DNA of 64,000 bases from Prosopocoilus inquinatus (lineage: Eukaryota; Arthropoda; Insecta; Coleoptera; Lucanidae): NCBI GenBank assembly GCA_036172665.1, contig CM069877.1, positions 17,199,001 through 17,263,000 of the forward strand, given 5' to 3'. Positions 23,169-34,732 of this stretch are shown here, piece by piece; within the stretch, counting starts at the first letter, position 1; each line of letters opens with the position of its first letter. Under the pieces are notes generated by a model that had not been told where the DNA came from, searched no databases, and was given only the letters and a program-made list of their open reading frames with translations. The position numbers and the translations under genes were made by a program.

Positions 23169-23840
23169 TATTAACAACATTTAAAGCACAGAATTTTAGC
23201 GACAATAATCAGATGTAAATATGTATTACTACAAATGTCAACGGCTCTGGTATATGAATTTGAAGTTGCGCAGCACGAGTCAAATTCGACAGAGCGACAA
23301 ATTCAACAGAATTCGACAACGCGTTGACATCACTGCAAAAATGATCTGCACAACATTGACTACGAATCACATTCGGACGACCATTTAATGATTAAAATCC
23401 TTCAATTGCCCCAGTGTCACCGCGAAAATGATTCTCATGAAAATTTGTCGTTTAAAATTATAAAAAAATCGGGGGTTTCATTAAAAAAAAATATATGTAT
23501 AATTATGATCGTGTGCTAACAGCACCAATTTGTTCGTAATTTTGTGTCTTACGATGGTAGTACTGTAATTAAGAATTTATTTTGGTTTGAAATAGAAAAA
23601 ATAATAGTACAGCCCATTTTAATTTATTTAAAACATACTTAAATTATAGTTGTTTTTATTAAATTCGCAAGTATAACTTGGATATCTAAAATAGTCACAA
23701 AGTGTTTTATAGTCATCAAACTAAATATAGCAGTAACATGCGATGGCGAATTGGGCAGATGGTAAATTGGGTCGACGGCGAATTGCTTCTACGACAAATT
23801 GACGAGGGTGAATCGACGACGGCGAATCGTCCCATCACCT
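23169..23840 (+). repeat. Spacer with a degenerate minisatellite
   Basis: 23742-23830 holds about six degenerate units of 15-18 bp around GGCGAATTG or GACAAATTG. A similar spacing of GACAAATTC occurs near 23290-23320. The rest is AT-rich with nothing recognised. Confidence 0.5.
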
Positions 23841-26247
23841 ACCAAACAAATACAAAGTAGCCTGGGAAATTATTAAGAGGTCAAAATAACGAAAAAGATT
23901 ATGTATCCCTCCAGTTTTTTTGACGAAGTCGGAAATGAATGGAAAGCAAATGAGAAAGCCACTGAGATTTTCACTGCTTATTTTCTTAACTCGGTTAAAA
24001 ACTCCAATTCCAGTAACCCACAAACATACGAATTTGGCCGAAGCAGGAAGGTATTTCCAACTATGCACCTAGAACCTGTATGCGAAGAGGAAATATTCTA
24101 CATAATAAAAAAGTAGCTTTGAAAAATTCAGCAGGTTCTGATGGAATACCTTGTAAACTATTATCTTATTATTATTATTCCAGAAATTTCTCCAATACTC
24201 ACGCAGCTCATCAACGATTCCTTCGTGAATGGTATCTTTCCGATGAATTAAAAACTGCTTTAATAGTACCAGTTCATAAACATTACAGATATAAGTAACT
24301 ACAGACCAATTTCTCTGTTATCAATCTTTTAAAAAATATATGAAACTGCCTTTTCCAACAGACTGAAGAAATTTCTGGTTGCGAACAAAATACTCAACGA
24401 ACAGCAATTTGGCTTCCAAGAAGGAAAATCAACCAATGATGCAATTTGTACGTTTATAAATTTTGCCCTGGAATGCCTGGAGGATAGAAAGAACGTATGT
24501 GGAATTTTTTACGACCTAACCCGAGTGTTTGATAAATTCCTTTTGCTCAAATTAAATCACTTTGGAATTCGCGGGGTTGGGCTAAAATCCTATCTCTCTG
24601 ATCGCTATCAAAAGGTTGTTATCAATTTGGTTGGAGCTAAACATCATTCAAATCTTTTACCGATTACTCAAGGAGTACCTCAATGAAGCATCCTATGCTC
24701 TTTGCTTTTTTTGTTATTTACGAACGATCTGAATACGAACGCTCCTGCAAACTGTATGACTTCATATGTTGACGACACTTCTGCTCTTGTATCTGCAAAC
24801 AGCATATCAGAATTAAGCCATGCCGCTTCTGCTTGTGTTGCGGATATGGAAGCTTACTGTAAAAATAATGATTTATTGTTGAACGCCGAGAAAACAGAGT
24901 TCGTATTTTTGAATACAGCGGAAAAGAACAATAATCTATACGTGAGTTCTCATAAACACAGCTTGCGTCAAGTATATGTTACCAAGTTCCTAGGAATCAT
25001 CGTCGACAAAAATTTGAAATGGTATGATCACATTTGTTATATTCAAAAGAAATTAGCTACTAGTTGTTATATCTTATGGCAGTTAAGGCGCTCAGTTAGT
25101 ATTAATATATTACTTTCATATTATTATGCTCATATAAACTCTATATTGTCCTACGGAATCCTGTGCTGGGGAAATTCGCCTAAAATCAACGTTATTCTCA
25201 AAATGCAAAAAAGAACAATAAGAACTATTATGAACAAACCTCCAAGATTTTCTTGTAGGGAACTTTTTAAAGAAACTCAAATACTTACTGTTGTATCATT
25301 ATACACTGAGAATCTTATAAGAATGCACATAGTATTCATCAATGGCGGCTTTATTACAAATTCCAAATTTATTTTCTTCGCCATGGTTACCGTGCGTTTT
25401 TAGTAATGACACTACTGATTTAGACTTGTCAGATAGAATTAAATTGTTCTCTTGATTTATTGTAAAATGCATACAACCGCCGAAAAAGTAAAAATGTAGG
25501 TGCACGTTATTTTCAGATGAAGTTCATTGACAGAGGTCTTTGCGTTATTTGCCGCCAAATTTCCGGATAGATCAATTATTCCCTTCTTTAATACTTCCTA
25601 TGTGCAATTTGTAAATGATTCAGCATTGAGAATTGAGTAGTAACTATAGCAACGTAATGTTAAAACCTCTATGTGCAATTTTATATGATTCAGAAATGTA
25701 TTATCTGATCACGTAATTTTCGTCTATGTGCAGCGTTACAAGATTCTCACTGTATATTTTACATGCTGTTTCATATATAAAGAAAAATTTAACTTAATAA
25801 CTTGAGAACGTAACGCAATGTTAAATTACGCCAACATAGACTCACACTTTCCTCTAAAAACTTCTGTGTTATGTCCATTAAACTGTATAATCATCTGCCC
25901 AATGACATTAAAACACATTAAAACAATTAGCTCGCATTCCAATTCAAATCAAAAGTGCGGAAATATTTATTACGTAGCACCTTATATTCAACCGATGAAT
26001 TCTTTACCCTAAATTACAATACTGTGTGACGTTACGTTTTTTTTTTTATTTTATGTTTCTTTTGTCTGTTTGCAATTATATTCTTATCTTTAATTTGATT
26101 TTAATTTTAGTATGACATTAATTGAATAACAATAATTTTTTCTTTTACAAATATGTAAAGTTCATCTTATATCTTGTAATTTGTGACGCACCCTATATAT
26201 GTATATGTCTTATGAGAATAAATGACTTAATTATTTATTTATTTATG
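23840..26247 (+). mobile_element. Decayed LINE (Jockey/CR1-like), reverse transcriptase part
   Basis: 5'-truncated: it begins just before the RT domain and lacks the endonuclease. The end carries TTATTTATTTATTTA at about 26233-26247, a likely LINE tail. The stretch after 25450 is poorly readable, with loose C-terminal similarity only. Confidence 0.85.
23900..25403 (+). pseudogene. LINE reverse transcriptase pseudogene
   Basis: The readable order is KNSAGSDGIPCKLL, then SNYRPISLLS, EQQFGFQEGKST, FYDLTRVFDK (family DLSKAFD), a stop in the usual GVPQGSIL motif (near 24685), then 24702-25403 with the catalytic SYVDDTSALV, LLLNAEKTEF and SYGILCWGNS. At least three stops or shifts occur before 24700. 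The DLTRVFD block has lost the usual SKA residues. Confidence 0.88.
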
Positions 26248-26672
26248 AAGATGAAGAAATAAGTTATCAGAAATTTTGTTAAAATTTTTTTCCCAGTCCT
26301 ATTTCATGGGTCCCCAAACAAAGGAGTAATGTGACCGCTTTTTTAATATTTTGATTTCGTTGTTAGCAACGCGGCGCACAGTGCGTAAAAACGGCTAGTT
26401 TGCGGAAAAAAATCAATAACTTTGCAATTAGATGACATAACTACATGAAATTTTGAACAGTGATCAATTTTGTGATCATGGTTTAGTATGACTGGAAGTG
26501 TAAGTTAGGTGTCATAATTACGGAAATTAGCGATAAATAAAGCTTGAGCATTCCTAGGATATCTGGTAAAAACCAGTATAAAGATAAATAAAGCAGCGGC
26601 GTAGATTTCAACGTCGCCGCTTAACGTTTTATATCCCAGAAGCACTCTCACCCTCGCACTCGCAACCGTTTG
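26248..26672. other. Spacer, nothing recognised
   Basis: AT-rich with a small GC-richer run (26345-26400). A 76-residue minus frame at 26505-26735 overlaps the foldback arm and is not called. Confidence 0.45.
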
Positions 26673-27416
26673 ATGTACAGGATTTTTGCTTACATTACGA
26701 ATGGTATCTATACACTTTATTATCAAACATATCAAAAAATGTTAAATATCAACATTTTAGGAATTTATCTGAACCGCCAGAATTTTATAAAAACGAAAAC
26801 AAATGACGATCGGAAATGTAGCAAATGAGTTCCGACTTTGTTATTTTTAATGAATAATAATAAAGTATATTTTCTCGAATTAAAAAAGATATTTTTCTCC
26901 CAATTTCAAAAATATATAGTTTGCCTACATTTGGTTTCATATTTTTTAATTTATTTTAGGGAGATATAGTAGGCGTTGGATTTATAAGAATTTTATTTTA
27001 TGTGACAAAAGTTAATTTCAATTAAAAAACTATTAATCTGGGACATTTCATAATACAAAATGTTAACAGCTAAGACAAGTTACTGATGTAATGATGTAAA
27101 TTAATAAAAATATACCAAAATATGATAATCTCAAACTTAATTATTGCAAAAAGTTTAAAACCAAACATAAGCAAACTATATATTTTGGAATTAGAAGAAA
27201 CATATACTTCTTAATTCTAGAAAATATACTGGATGTTCCATTTAAAATGACAAATTCGGCACTCATTTGTTACATTTCCGATCATCATTCGTTTTCGTTT
27301 TTAGTAAATTCTGGCGGTTTAAGTAAATTACTAAACCGTTTGTATTTAACATTTTTTGATACGTCTGAAAATAAAGTGTTTAGGTACCGTTCAAAATATA
27401 ACCAAAAAACCTGTAC
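26673..27416. mobile_element. Foldback element
   Basis: TGTACAGG at 26673 pairs with CCTGTACA at about 27411. The arms (about 26673-26945 and 27175-27416) are imperfect inverted copies, for example AACATTTTTTGATA against TATCAAAAAATGTT. The right arm contains GGATGTTCCATTTAAAATG. No coding content. Confidence 0.75.
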
Positions 27417-28904
27417 ATTATGTGTGTAATAGAATCGCCTTTATAGTTTCTTTCAAATTAATAATTACGAAAACATTATAATTCTTTAAAGTAACTTTTA
27501 AGAAGACTGTCCTAATAAATTTAATTCATATCAATTATAGCTCAAACATGAGCAAATAATGAGAACAGTGACGTACCAATATTAATTTGTGTGATCCATA
27601 AAAGCAAATCAGTACTAGTAAGAAACTAATTTAGATTCAGAAAATAGTATAATAATAATAATACACTCCTGTTGACAAAATTCCGGACACAATTGGCGCA
27701 GTGAAACAATGTCCAAGCCTACTTAGTATATGTACGTATACTGAACGCTAAGATACTGCACGTCACTAAAACATTCGTTTGCTTTTTGATTTATAAATTA
27801 GCAAGGGGCAGCTAGTGGCAGCTAAATTTTTATATACGCATTTTCGTAAGATGTAGGGAATACACTGGTTGTAATAAGAAAGCGGAGGGAAGCGGAGCTG
27901 TTAATGAAAACTTTACACGAATATCTGCACTTCCGTAAAATGCAGCACTTTACGTACCAACTCATAATTTTAAATTGTATCCGTACATTTCGATGACTTT
28001 AACACAAATAAATACGGAAAGGATGCCTACTAATTATAAACATATAATTATTTTTGTAACTTTATTCTTCTTGCGTATACATGCATATGAATTTCCTTAA
28101 TACTCGACTCTCATTTTTGTCTCCTTGTATCACTGAACTTCAAAGTCTTCCTGATCTTCTGTTTCTTATATATATCTGATTTTTTTGTTAAATGATAATC
28201 CACCAACTTTTAGCTCTTAAATATACTACTAATAAAACGTGCTACAAAAACTTCGAAAAATGACTTTTTTCCGCTCATTTCCCACTGTGCGGCGTTCCAA
28301 AAAAAAAAAACAAGAACAGTGAATGTCGTATTTTCAAGGTGAAAACTATTCGCGTTCGACCCATGAAATAACTAAAATTTACACGAGACTTGAAAAATGC
28401 AATGTTCCGTTGTAAGTACAATTTCGCCTCATACATTTTGGGAATGCGATGTTCAATTATTGTTTTTTGCGTAATATTTTCGTCTTGTTTTGAGGGCGCC
28501 CCGCCTATTTATATCGCGATGATATTTATAAAATTTGAACATGTTAAAAATACAAGAGAAGAAAAGATAAATGTTGCTGGTAGAAATACAGAACGACATT
28601 TATCATGCAAGCAAACGGTCTTGTGTTTATTTTTGTTGTTTGGCGCTGGAAATGAAGTAGTCCGTCGCACGAATACGAGGACTAAACCGCAATTATTTAC
28701 AGGGAGAAACAATAATTTTTATTTTATTTTGGTATTTTTTATATTTTGTTACAGTTTTGATTCACATAACACGTTGGTAAAATTTGGTCAAGCAAATCAG
28801 ATACAGTTTCATAAGCATTTTTGCAATTAGTTACTTCAACATCTTGGAAAATTGAAATCTTATTAAATATTTAAATTTCCCAATCTCCCAAGTTGAGAGG
28901 CCTA
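27417..28904. other. Spacer, no confident gene
   Basis: Mostly AT-rich. 28390-28830 (plus) is an open frame of 146 residues, long for this background, with hydrophobic stretches at both ends and a basic middle. I recognise no family and the frame has no supporting exon structure, so I leave it uncalled. An 11-A run lies near 28300. Confidence 0.4.
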
Positions 28905-29880
28905 TTAAAAGTTCTCGGGGAAAGGAACATACAAATATTCTGAAAATTAACACACTGCCCTAAGAGGAAGTGATATTTTAGAATAAAGTATTTTCACTTT
29001 TACATCACTTCCGGTTATACCGAAATTCGCAATTGACTTTATTATTTCAAACGGAATGCTATATTTTTTATTACAAATTCTGATTCTACACGTTTTTCCA
29101 AGCAAAAGTTGTTAAAACTTCCCTATACTTAAATGTAACGGTTTTTGAGATATCTTCGAATTTCTGAAAAAAAATATTTCGGTGGCCTTTCATTTCTGAG
29201 AATGTATTTACGATACCTTCAAATTTTAAAATTCAAGCTGCCTGTCGTTTGAAAGAATAATGTTCAGCCTTTCAAATCATATCTTAGTTGTCATTGAAAA
29301 ATTCACAGGCTGGTCATAATATGGTGTCGAACCTTGCTTTGTTCAACTGCCCAAAACTTAGTTTTCGTAAATGGAACACGCTACATATTTTTGCATCATG
29401 AGTTGCAGAATCAAATTCTACATCGATTAGTAGTAGCATTCCCTTACTTATTTCCATTAGTTTTTTTGTTATCTATTACAAGAAAAAACAGTCCTGTGAT
29501 TATTATTACTCAAAATGGTGTGGATTTCACAGATGAAAAATTTAAAAGCTTTCATATTTAATAAGCTTAAGGCTTTGGTAAAATCTGTGAATTTGTCTTT
29601 AATCAATACTAGTAGTCAGCAGTGTGCGTTTCATACGATTATTAGTTCTATGAATTTGAATTAAAGTTTATAAAGTGTTTTAGTTATGTTTATGGTTTGT
29701 AATTTCAACGAATAAAGGTAATTTCAAACATCTCGTAATTTGGAAGTAGGTTATTATTGTAGGTTATTATTAAATGATAACCTACTTCCATTAGAAATTT
29801 TGTAACTTGAGATTTTAACAAATGTATTTTGCCACCAACCTGACAAAATAAAATTGAGAGTGCTTTAGTGTTCTACTTTA
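28905..29880 (+). repeat. Dispersed repeat family A, copy 2
   Basis: Collinear with 6006-6990 with many substitutions and small indels. It ends GCCACCAACCTGACAAAATAAA. Its last 45 bp overlap the left arm of the inverted repeat that bounds the next element. Confidence 0.75.
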
Positions 29881-30970
29881 TGAAACCCAAATGACTCATT
29901 TGAGTTTCATAATAGTATAAGCCATTAAAGATTAAAGTACCAAAATAGAAACTAATCTTAAACGTCAGCCAATGTCACCATCCGCCATTAGCAAAACAAA
30001 ATTTTCCAACAATAACTTAGAAAATGAGGCAGATTTTTAAGCTCTTTTCATGTCTAAGAACCAAAATAGAAAATGTACTATAAAGTACACGTTTGATAAG
30101 ATATTTTGGCGCACTTGTTAATTATTAACTTATTCTTTAATACATTGAAACCTGAGTCAGAAACTGTTGCTGGAACAGATCTTTAATGTTAACTAATTTT
30201 GTTAAAATGTTTTTTTTTTATATTTCAGGAGAAATTAGAAGTTATTACGGTTTATAATAAAGAAAAACTAAGTGTGCGGAAATTAGCAATACTGTTCAAT
30301 ATTGAAAAAACACAGATAAATTGAAGCAGTTTTCCTTAAAGAAAGGCGGATACACAAAGTTACGAAATTTTAAATGTCTTTCAAAAAAGCAAAAACACAT
30401 CAAACTTTCATAGAAGAATACTTACATAGGTCCATAGGTAATAATTGGAGGTCGAGCAGTGGCAATTCCGAGGAAGGATGTTTTAAATTTGCATTACTGA
30501 AATCTGATCGTGAGTATTAAGTAGTCCAGAGTTGTATTAAAAGAAGTAACGTATCTTAAATTGTTTAAAATATTAAATACTACTATACATACATTCTTAC
30601 GCTTGTCTGACTGTTTCAGTTGTTCAAAACTGTTCGTGAATTTATTTTAATTTCGTATCCTCAGTAATTTTTCTGTATTGTTTTTTGTATTTGTTTTATA
30701 CTATGAAAAATAAACGTAAAACACATTTGTTTTATACAATGAAAAATAAACATAAAACACATTTACTGGGTTCGTATTTCTAATAAGCGGACACCTCTTA
30801 CAAACGGACAGTTAATTGGTGTTCGCTTATCAGAGATTTCACTGTATACAATTTTTCTATTCTGATGCTTTAATGGCTTACATTATGAAACTCAAGTGAG
30901 TCATTTGTGTTTCATAAAGTAGTACAATAAAGCACTCAAAATTTTATTTTGTAAAGTTGGTGACAACATA
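29834..30970. mobile_element. Inverted-repeat-bounded element with Tigger-like remnant
   Basis: 29834-29925 and about 30878-30970 are inverted copies (ATGAAACTCAAGTGAGTCATTTG-like blocks and CACCAAC). Inside, about 30228-30330 encodes EKLEVITVYNKEK and SVRKLAILFNIEKTQI, the helix-turn-helix start of a Tigger/jerky-type transposase, then stops. A Tigger-like right end with TAAGCGGACACC and GTGTTCGCTTATCAGAGA lies at about 30785-30846. The Tigger piece is likely an insertion in an older foldback. Confidence 0.65.
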
Positions 30971-31905
30971 CTTAGGTACTGTCTGTTTAAAAATTAAAAA
31001 AAAAAACACCACCTGTTGAATTATGTTGCCAATAACCAAATTTCCCCAGATGTATTTTGGTTGCAATTGGTTGTCAAAAGTGGAAAATCAAAAGAAAAAG
31101 ACCGTATCATTTTACTTAAGCGTTTTACTTTTCTTCAGTTTCCTTATTGCTCCTTAATTATTTTTTTGAAAGGTTGGACTTTAAAAGTAAGACATCTTGA
31201 CTAAAAATTTCAAGTTAAACATTTCTATGAAACTGTGGAATCTAGCATATAGATACATTTGGTGCGGAAGCGCGCATGTTCACTTAGCACTGATTGCACC
31301 CCCAATTTTCAAAATATAAACACGACCAAGCATACTAAAATACATAGAATAGCTAGATTCATATACCTACTAAGTTCTCGTGTCCCTACCACTTCCTCAA
31401 AATTGGGCGACGTCATTAACGAACCAGGTTCTTATATTCCTTAAGAGCGATCTTTCCGTCTAACGACCGACCGATTTGGTATTCCCCTTAAAAACTTTTC
31501 TCCCTCCACAAAACTAATAGGGGAAGTGAACAGGCTAGGCGTGTCGTCTTCGTTATCACTTGGAGTATTATTCAACAACTCATAAATATTTGTATGCGGT
31601 CTCATTATACTGAATTATTAGGCCCGTATGATACGATGTTAATTTTTGTGTAAAATTTGTTACAGCAAGAGAGATAGGCTACCGGCTACCATAGTAAACG
31701 ATAATTGGATGATTTAATAAATTTTTCCGAACTATTAACAATTTCATAGCATTTCACTATGAACATATAATTGTAAGATTTACAGAATGAAATTTGAGAG
31801 CCAAATTTAATGTAAGAACTAAAGCGTAATAATTAATCTTTTAGGACCGTTTTTTGAGTCATAATTTAATATTTATTCCCATATAAACAATTATATCTAC
31901 AATAA
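30971..31905. other. Spacer, nothing recognised
   Basis: Two open frames of about 61 residues (31016-31204 and 31259-31444) show no recognisable family. No element ends seen. Confidence 0.45.
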
Positions 31906-33050
31906 TATACAGTAACCGCCAAAAAGTTCACACCATATGGGATAATTTTTTATTATTGATTTAAAAAAAAAACTTTTTGCGCCAATAGTTTGGGCTTGTT
32001 CGATAACCAAATACAGGACAAAGCTCGTGAGCAACTTTTAGTGCTGCTAAAAATAGCACTTATTTAAGATACGAAAATTAAAAAATTGTTGTAATTTGGA
32101 ATTGCTGGACATATTAGAGATAATTTTAGTAGGATTCAATAGTTACTTACAAAATGTTTGTCTTGATTGCCATACAAAATTTCCTTCGGTCTATATTTTG
32201 AAAAAAGAAAAATTTTCGATATTCTCAGTTTTGCTCAAGATGTGAAGAAGTAAATGAGCATTTGGTACTTAGCTCTTACGAATGTGCAATGCTTTTTTTA
32301 CATAAAATTTTGAAACAGCTGTACGGAGGCTGCTCGATGTGTTCACGGCAATAAAAAACGATTTGCAACAAAATTTTTAAAACTTTCATTATGGTTTGAC
32401 AGCAAGCACGGCTGCTTTGCATGGAGGGACTTATTAGATAGCAAATCCGCTTCAATATGTCTATCCTACTGCAATGTCAGGTCAAAAAGCGATCGTAGAA
32501 TGTCGCTGTTTTATCTGTTTATAAAATTTTCTGTTATTACTTTTGATTTCTTGGTTACATAAATCTTCTAACCATAACTTAGCCCAAGCAGATCGAAAAT
32601 TACATGAATTGCATCTACTTTTCGGTTTGGACCATTTTAAATCCATACTTACGAATTGACATTGATACAAACAGTATATGTGATTTCATGGCTACCAGGA
32701 AAAATATCGATTTTATAAGTATGGATATTAAACGGGTCCAAATCGAAAAGTAGATGCAATTCTTGCAATTTTCGGTCTGCTCAGACTAAATTGAGATTAT
32801 GAGAAACGTATTATGAAGAAGTCAAAAACATTAACATGAAATCATATGTAATAAAGGCCTTTCACTAGAAACGTTAAAAAATGTTTAAAATTTTCTTGTG
32901 CATGCAAGAATTCGGAACCCAAGAAGAAAATTTATTCTATTAAATATTTGTTATGAATATGAATGAACAAGCTAACCATTCGTAAGATGCCCATTTACTT
33001 ATTCACATCTTGAACAAAACTAAGAATATCGAAAATCTTCCTCTTTTCTA
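31906..33050. repeat. Complex foldback repeat family C
   Basis: 31910-32260 matches 60163-60410 in direct orientation (CACCATATGGGA, AATAGCACTTATT, GTAATTTGGAATTG). An inverted repeat surrounds 32680: 32512-32660 pairs with 32700-32850 (TGCATCTACTTTTCG and its inverse). A second, outer pair is 32205-32285 with about 32985-33050. Confidence 0.65.
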
Positions 33051-33423
33051 ATTGGAGACGACCTGATCGTAGAAATAAAGTGCCCTTATTCCATTTTTAA
33101 AAAGGACATAAATACTGCCATTTTGGGAAAAGAAATTACTTTTTGGAAAGTAGAGTCCAATGCAGAACATATTGTAAATACTAAACATTAGTGGTATTAC
33201 CAAATTCAAGGACAATTACATGTTACTGGGAGACGCGGTTGCTTGTTTGGTGTTTGGACGAGACCAGAAAATATTATAAAAACTGAATATATAAGTAGAT
33301 GGAGTGATTTTTGGAGAAATAATATGGAAGAAAAATTAATAAATTTTACATGGACTGTCTTTTACCTGAATTGGTTGATCCTAGACATACATGAAAACTA
33401 CCTATTCGAAATTCTGATTATAT

Positions 33424-33750
33424 TGTTACGTTTCTAGGGTTTGAGTTTATTTATTTAAACGAATAAAACACTCGGTAAAAACTTAATCGTAATTTAATAA
33501 CGCTTACAAACTAATTTATTTGTAACAATTTATTTACACACTAAAATCTAACTTCGACGATCGCTGTTCGAATTCGACTGACTGGTGAGTCAACTCCGGG
33601 CGATTTTATATCTACTGCAGGCGTCTGGAAGTCTCGATGCTGGAAGATTCTAGTTTGCTCGATATAGGCCCCGAACGCGTGACGGCCTATGACACATCGA
33701 AGCGGACCGACTTCTTGACGCCTTGCGCTGAGTCAGGTTGGCTCGCCACA
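33424..33750 (-). repeat. Solo LTR of the gypsy family
   Basis: 327 bp, minus orientation, from TGTTACG at 33424 to CGCCACA at 33750. It resembles the copy 2 LTRs, with scattered differences. The flanks are ATAT (33420-33423) and CTAT (33751-33754), three of four bases alike, suggesting a degraded target duplication. It lies 555 bp from the 5' LTR of copy 2 in opposite orientation. Confidence 0.88.
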
Positions 33751-34301
33751 CTATTATACAAGCCCAACTTGAATTTAAAGCAAAAGAAAGGCAGCAAGCA
33801 AGGATGGAAGAGAAAACTTACATAAATAGCAGTAAATATTTCACCAGTGTACCACACAATTCTATATTTAACTTGTAAGTAGTTGACAGTATTTTCTTTA
33901 TGATGTAATTACGATACAGGATTAACAGGTAATCAAACGGCGTGTTCCGAACGTGCACACAACTGTAAGAAATACCTTAAGGTGCTGTAGATGTTATCTC
34001 ATGCTAATTGAAAGATTAAACACCGTTCTCACTCGTGCATTGATGTTTTGCCTCCCTGCATTCAGCTATCGCTCTCGCACATTGATCCTAGGCTTGGCTG
34101 CACATACCAACACACAGCCGAGTGCTCTGGTTACACCTCCTGTTATATTGTCACCGTGAGTATAGTTAATAAATTCAACTCTTGATCCAGCAGCCACCCT
34201 TTTCTTTATTTTCATAAAAAATAAAGCATAAATTTGTGCCTTCTTATAATAAGATAGATAGATATAGGGCGTTTTTTAAAGTTTTACGTAATACCTACTC
34301 G
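33751..34301. other. Spacer between solo LTR and gypsy copy 2
   Basis: 33950-34200 is less AT-rich and ends with a TAATAAATTCAACTCTTGATC segment that looks like the end of an unrelated old LTR, possibly BEL/Pao-like (guess). No open frame of interest. Confidence 0.35.
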
Positions 34302-34305
34302 GTAT

Positions 34306-34631
34306 TGTGGCGAGCCAACCTGACTTAGCGCAAGGCGTCAGGAAGTCGGTCCGCTTCGGTGTGTCATCGGCCGTCACGCGGTCGGGCCCACATCGAACGG
34401 ACTGGAATCTTCCCGAATAGAGACTTCCAGACGCCAGCAAATGATATAAAATGGCCCGGAGTTGACTCACCAGGCAGTCGAATTCGAACAGCGATAGTCG
34501 AAGTTAGATTTTAGTGTGAAAATAAATTGTTAGAAATAAATTAGTTGTTAAGCTTTATTAAATTACGGTTAAGTTTTTATCGAGTGTTTTATTCGTTTAA
34601 ATAAATAAACTCAAACCCTAGAAACGTAACA
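34306..34631 (+). repeat. 5' LTR of gypsy copy 2
   Basis: TGTGGCGAGCC to CGTAACA. A TATAAA box is at 34445-34450 and an AATAAA signal at 34521-34526, giving a plausible promoter and polyadenylation layout for U3-R-U5. Confidence 0.95.
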
Positions 34632-34632
34632 G

Positions 34633-34649
34633 TGGTGTCAGGTGTGGGG
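34633..34649 (+). other. Primer binding site of gypsy copy 2
   Basis: TGGTGTCAGGTGTGGGG, one base after the LTR. It differs slightly from that of copy 1. Confidence 0.6.
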
Positions 34650-34732
34650 TTTGTGCAAATAAATAAACAATTTAAAGTAAATTAAATTTAATCAGATTAT
34701 TAAATAAGTACAGTATCGGAAAAAAAAAAACA

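Noticed and set aside
28390..28830. 146-residue open frame
   Set aside because: Long for the background, but without recognisable motif, splice structure or codon pattern; kept only as a note in the spacer entry.
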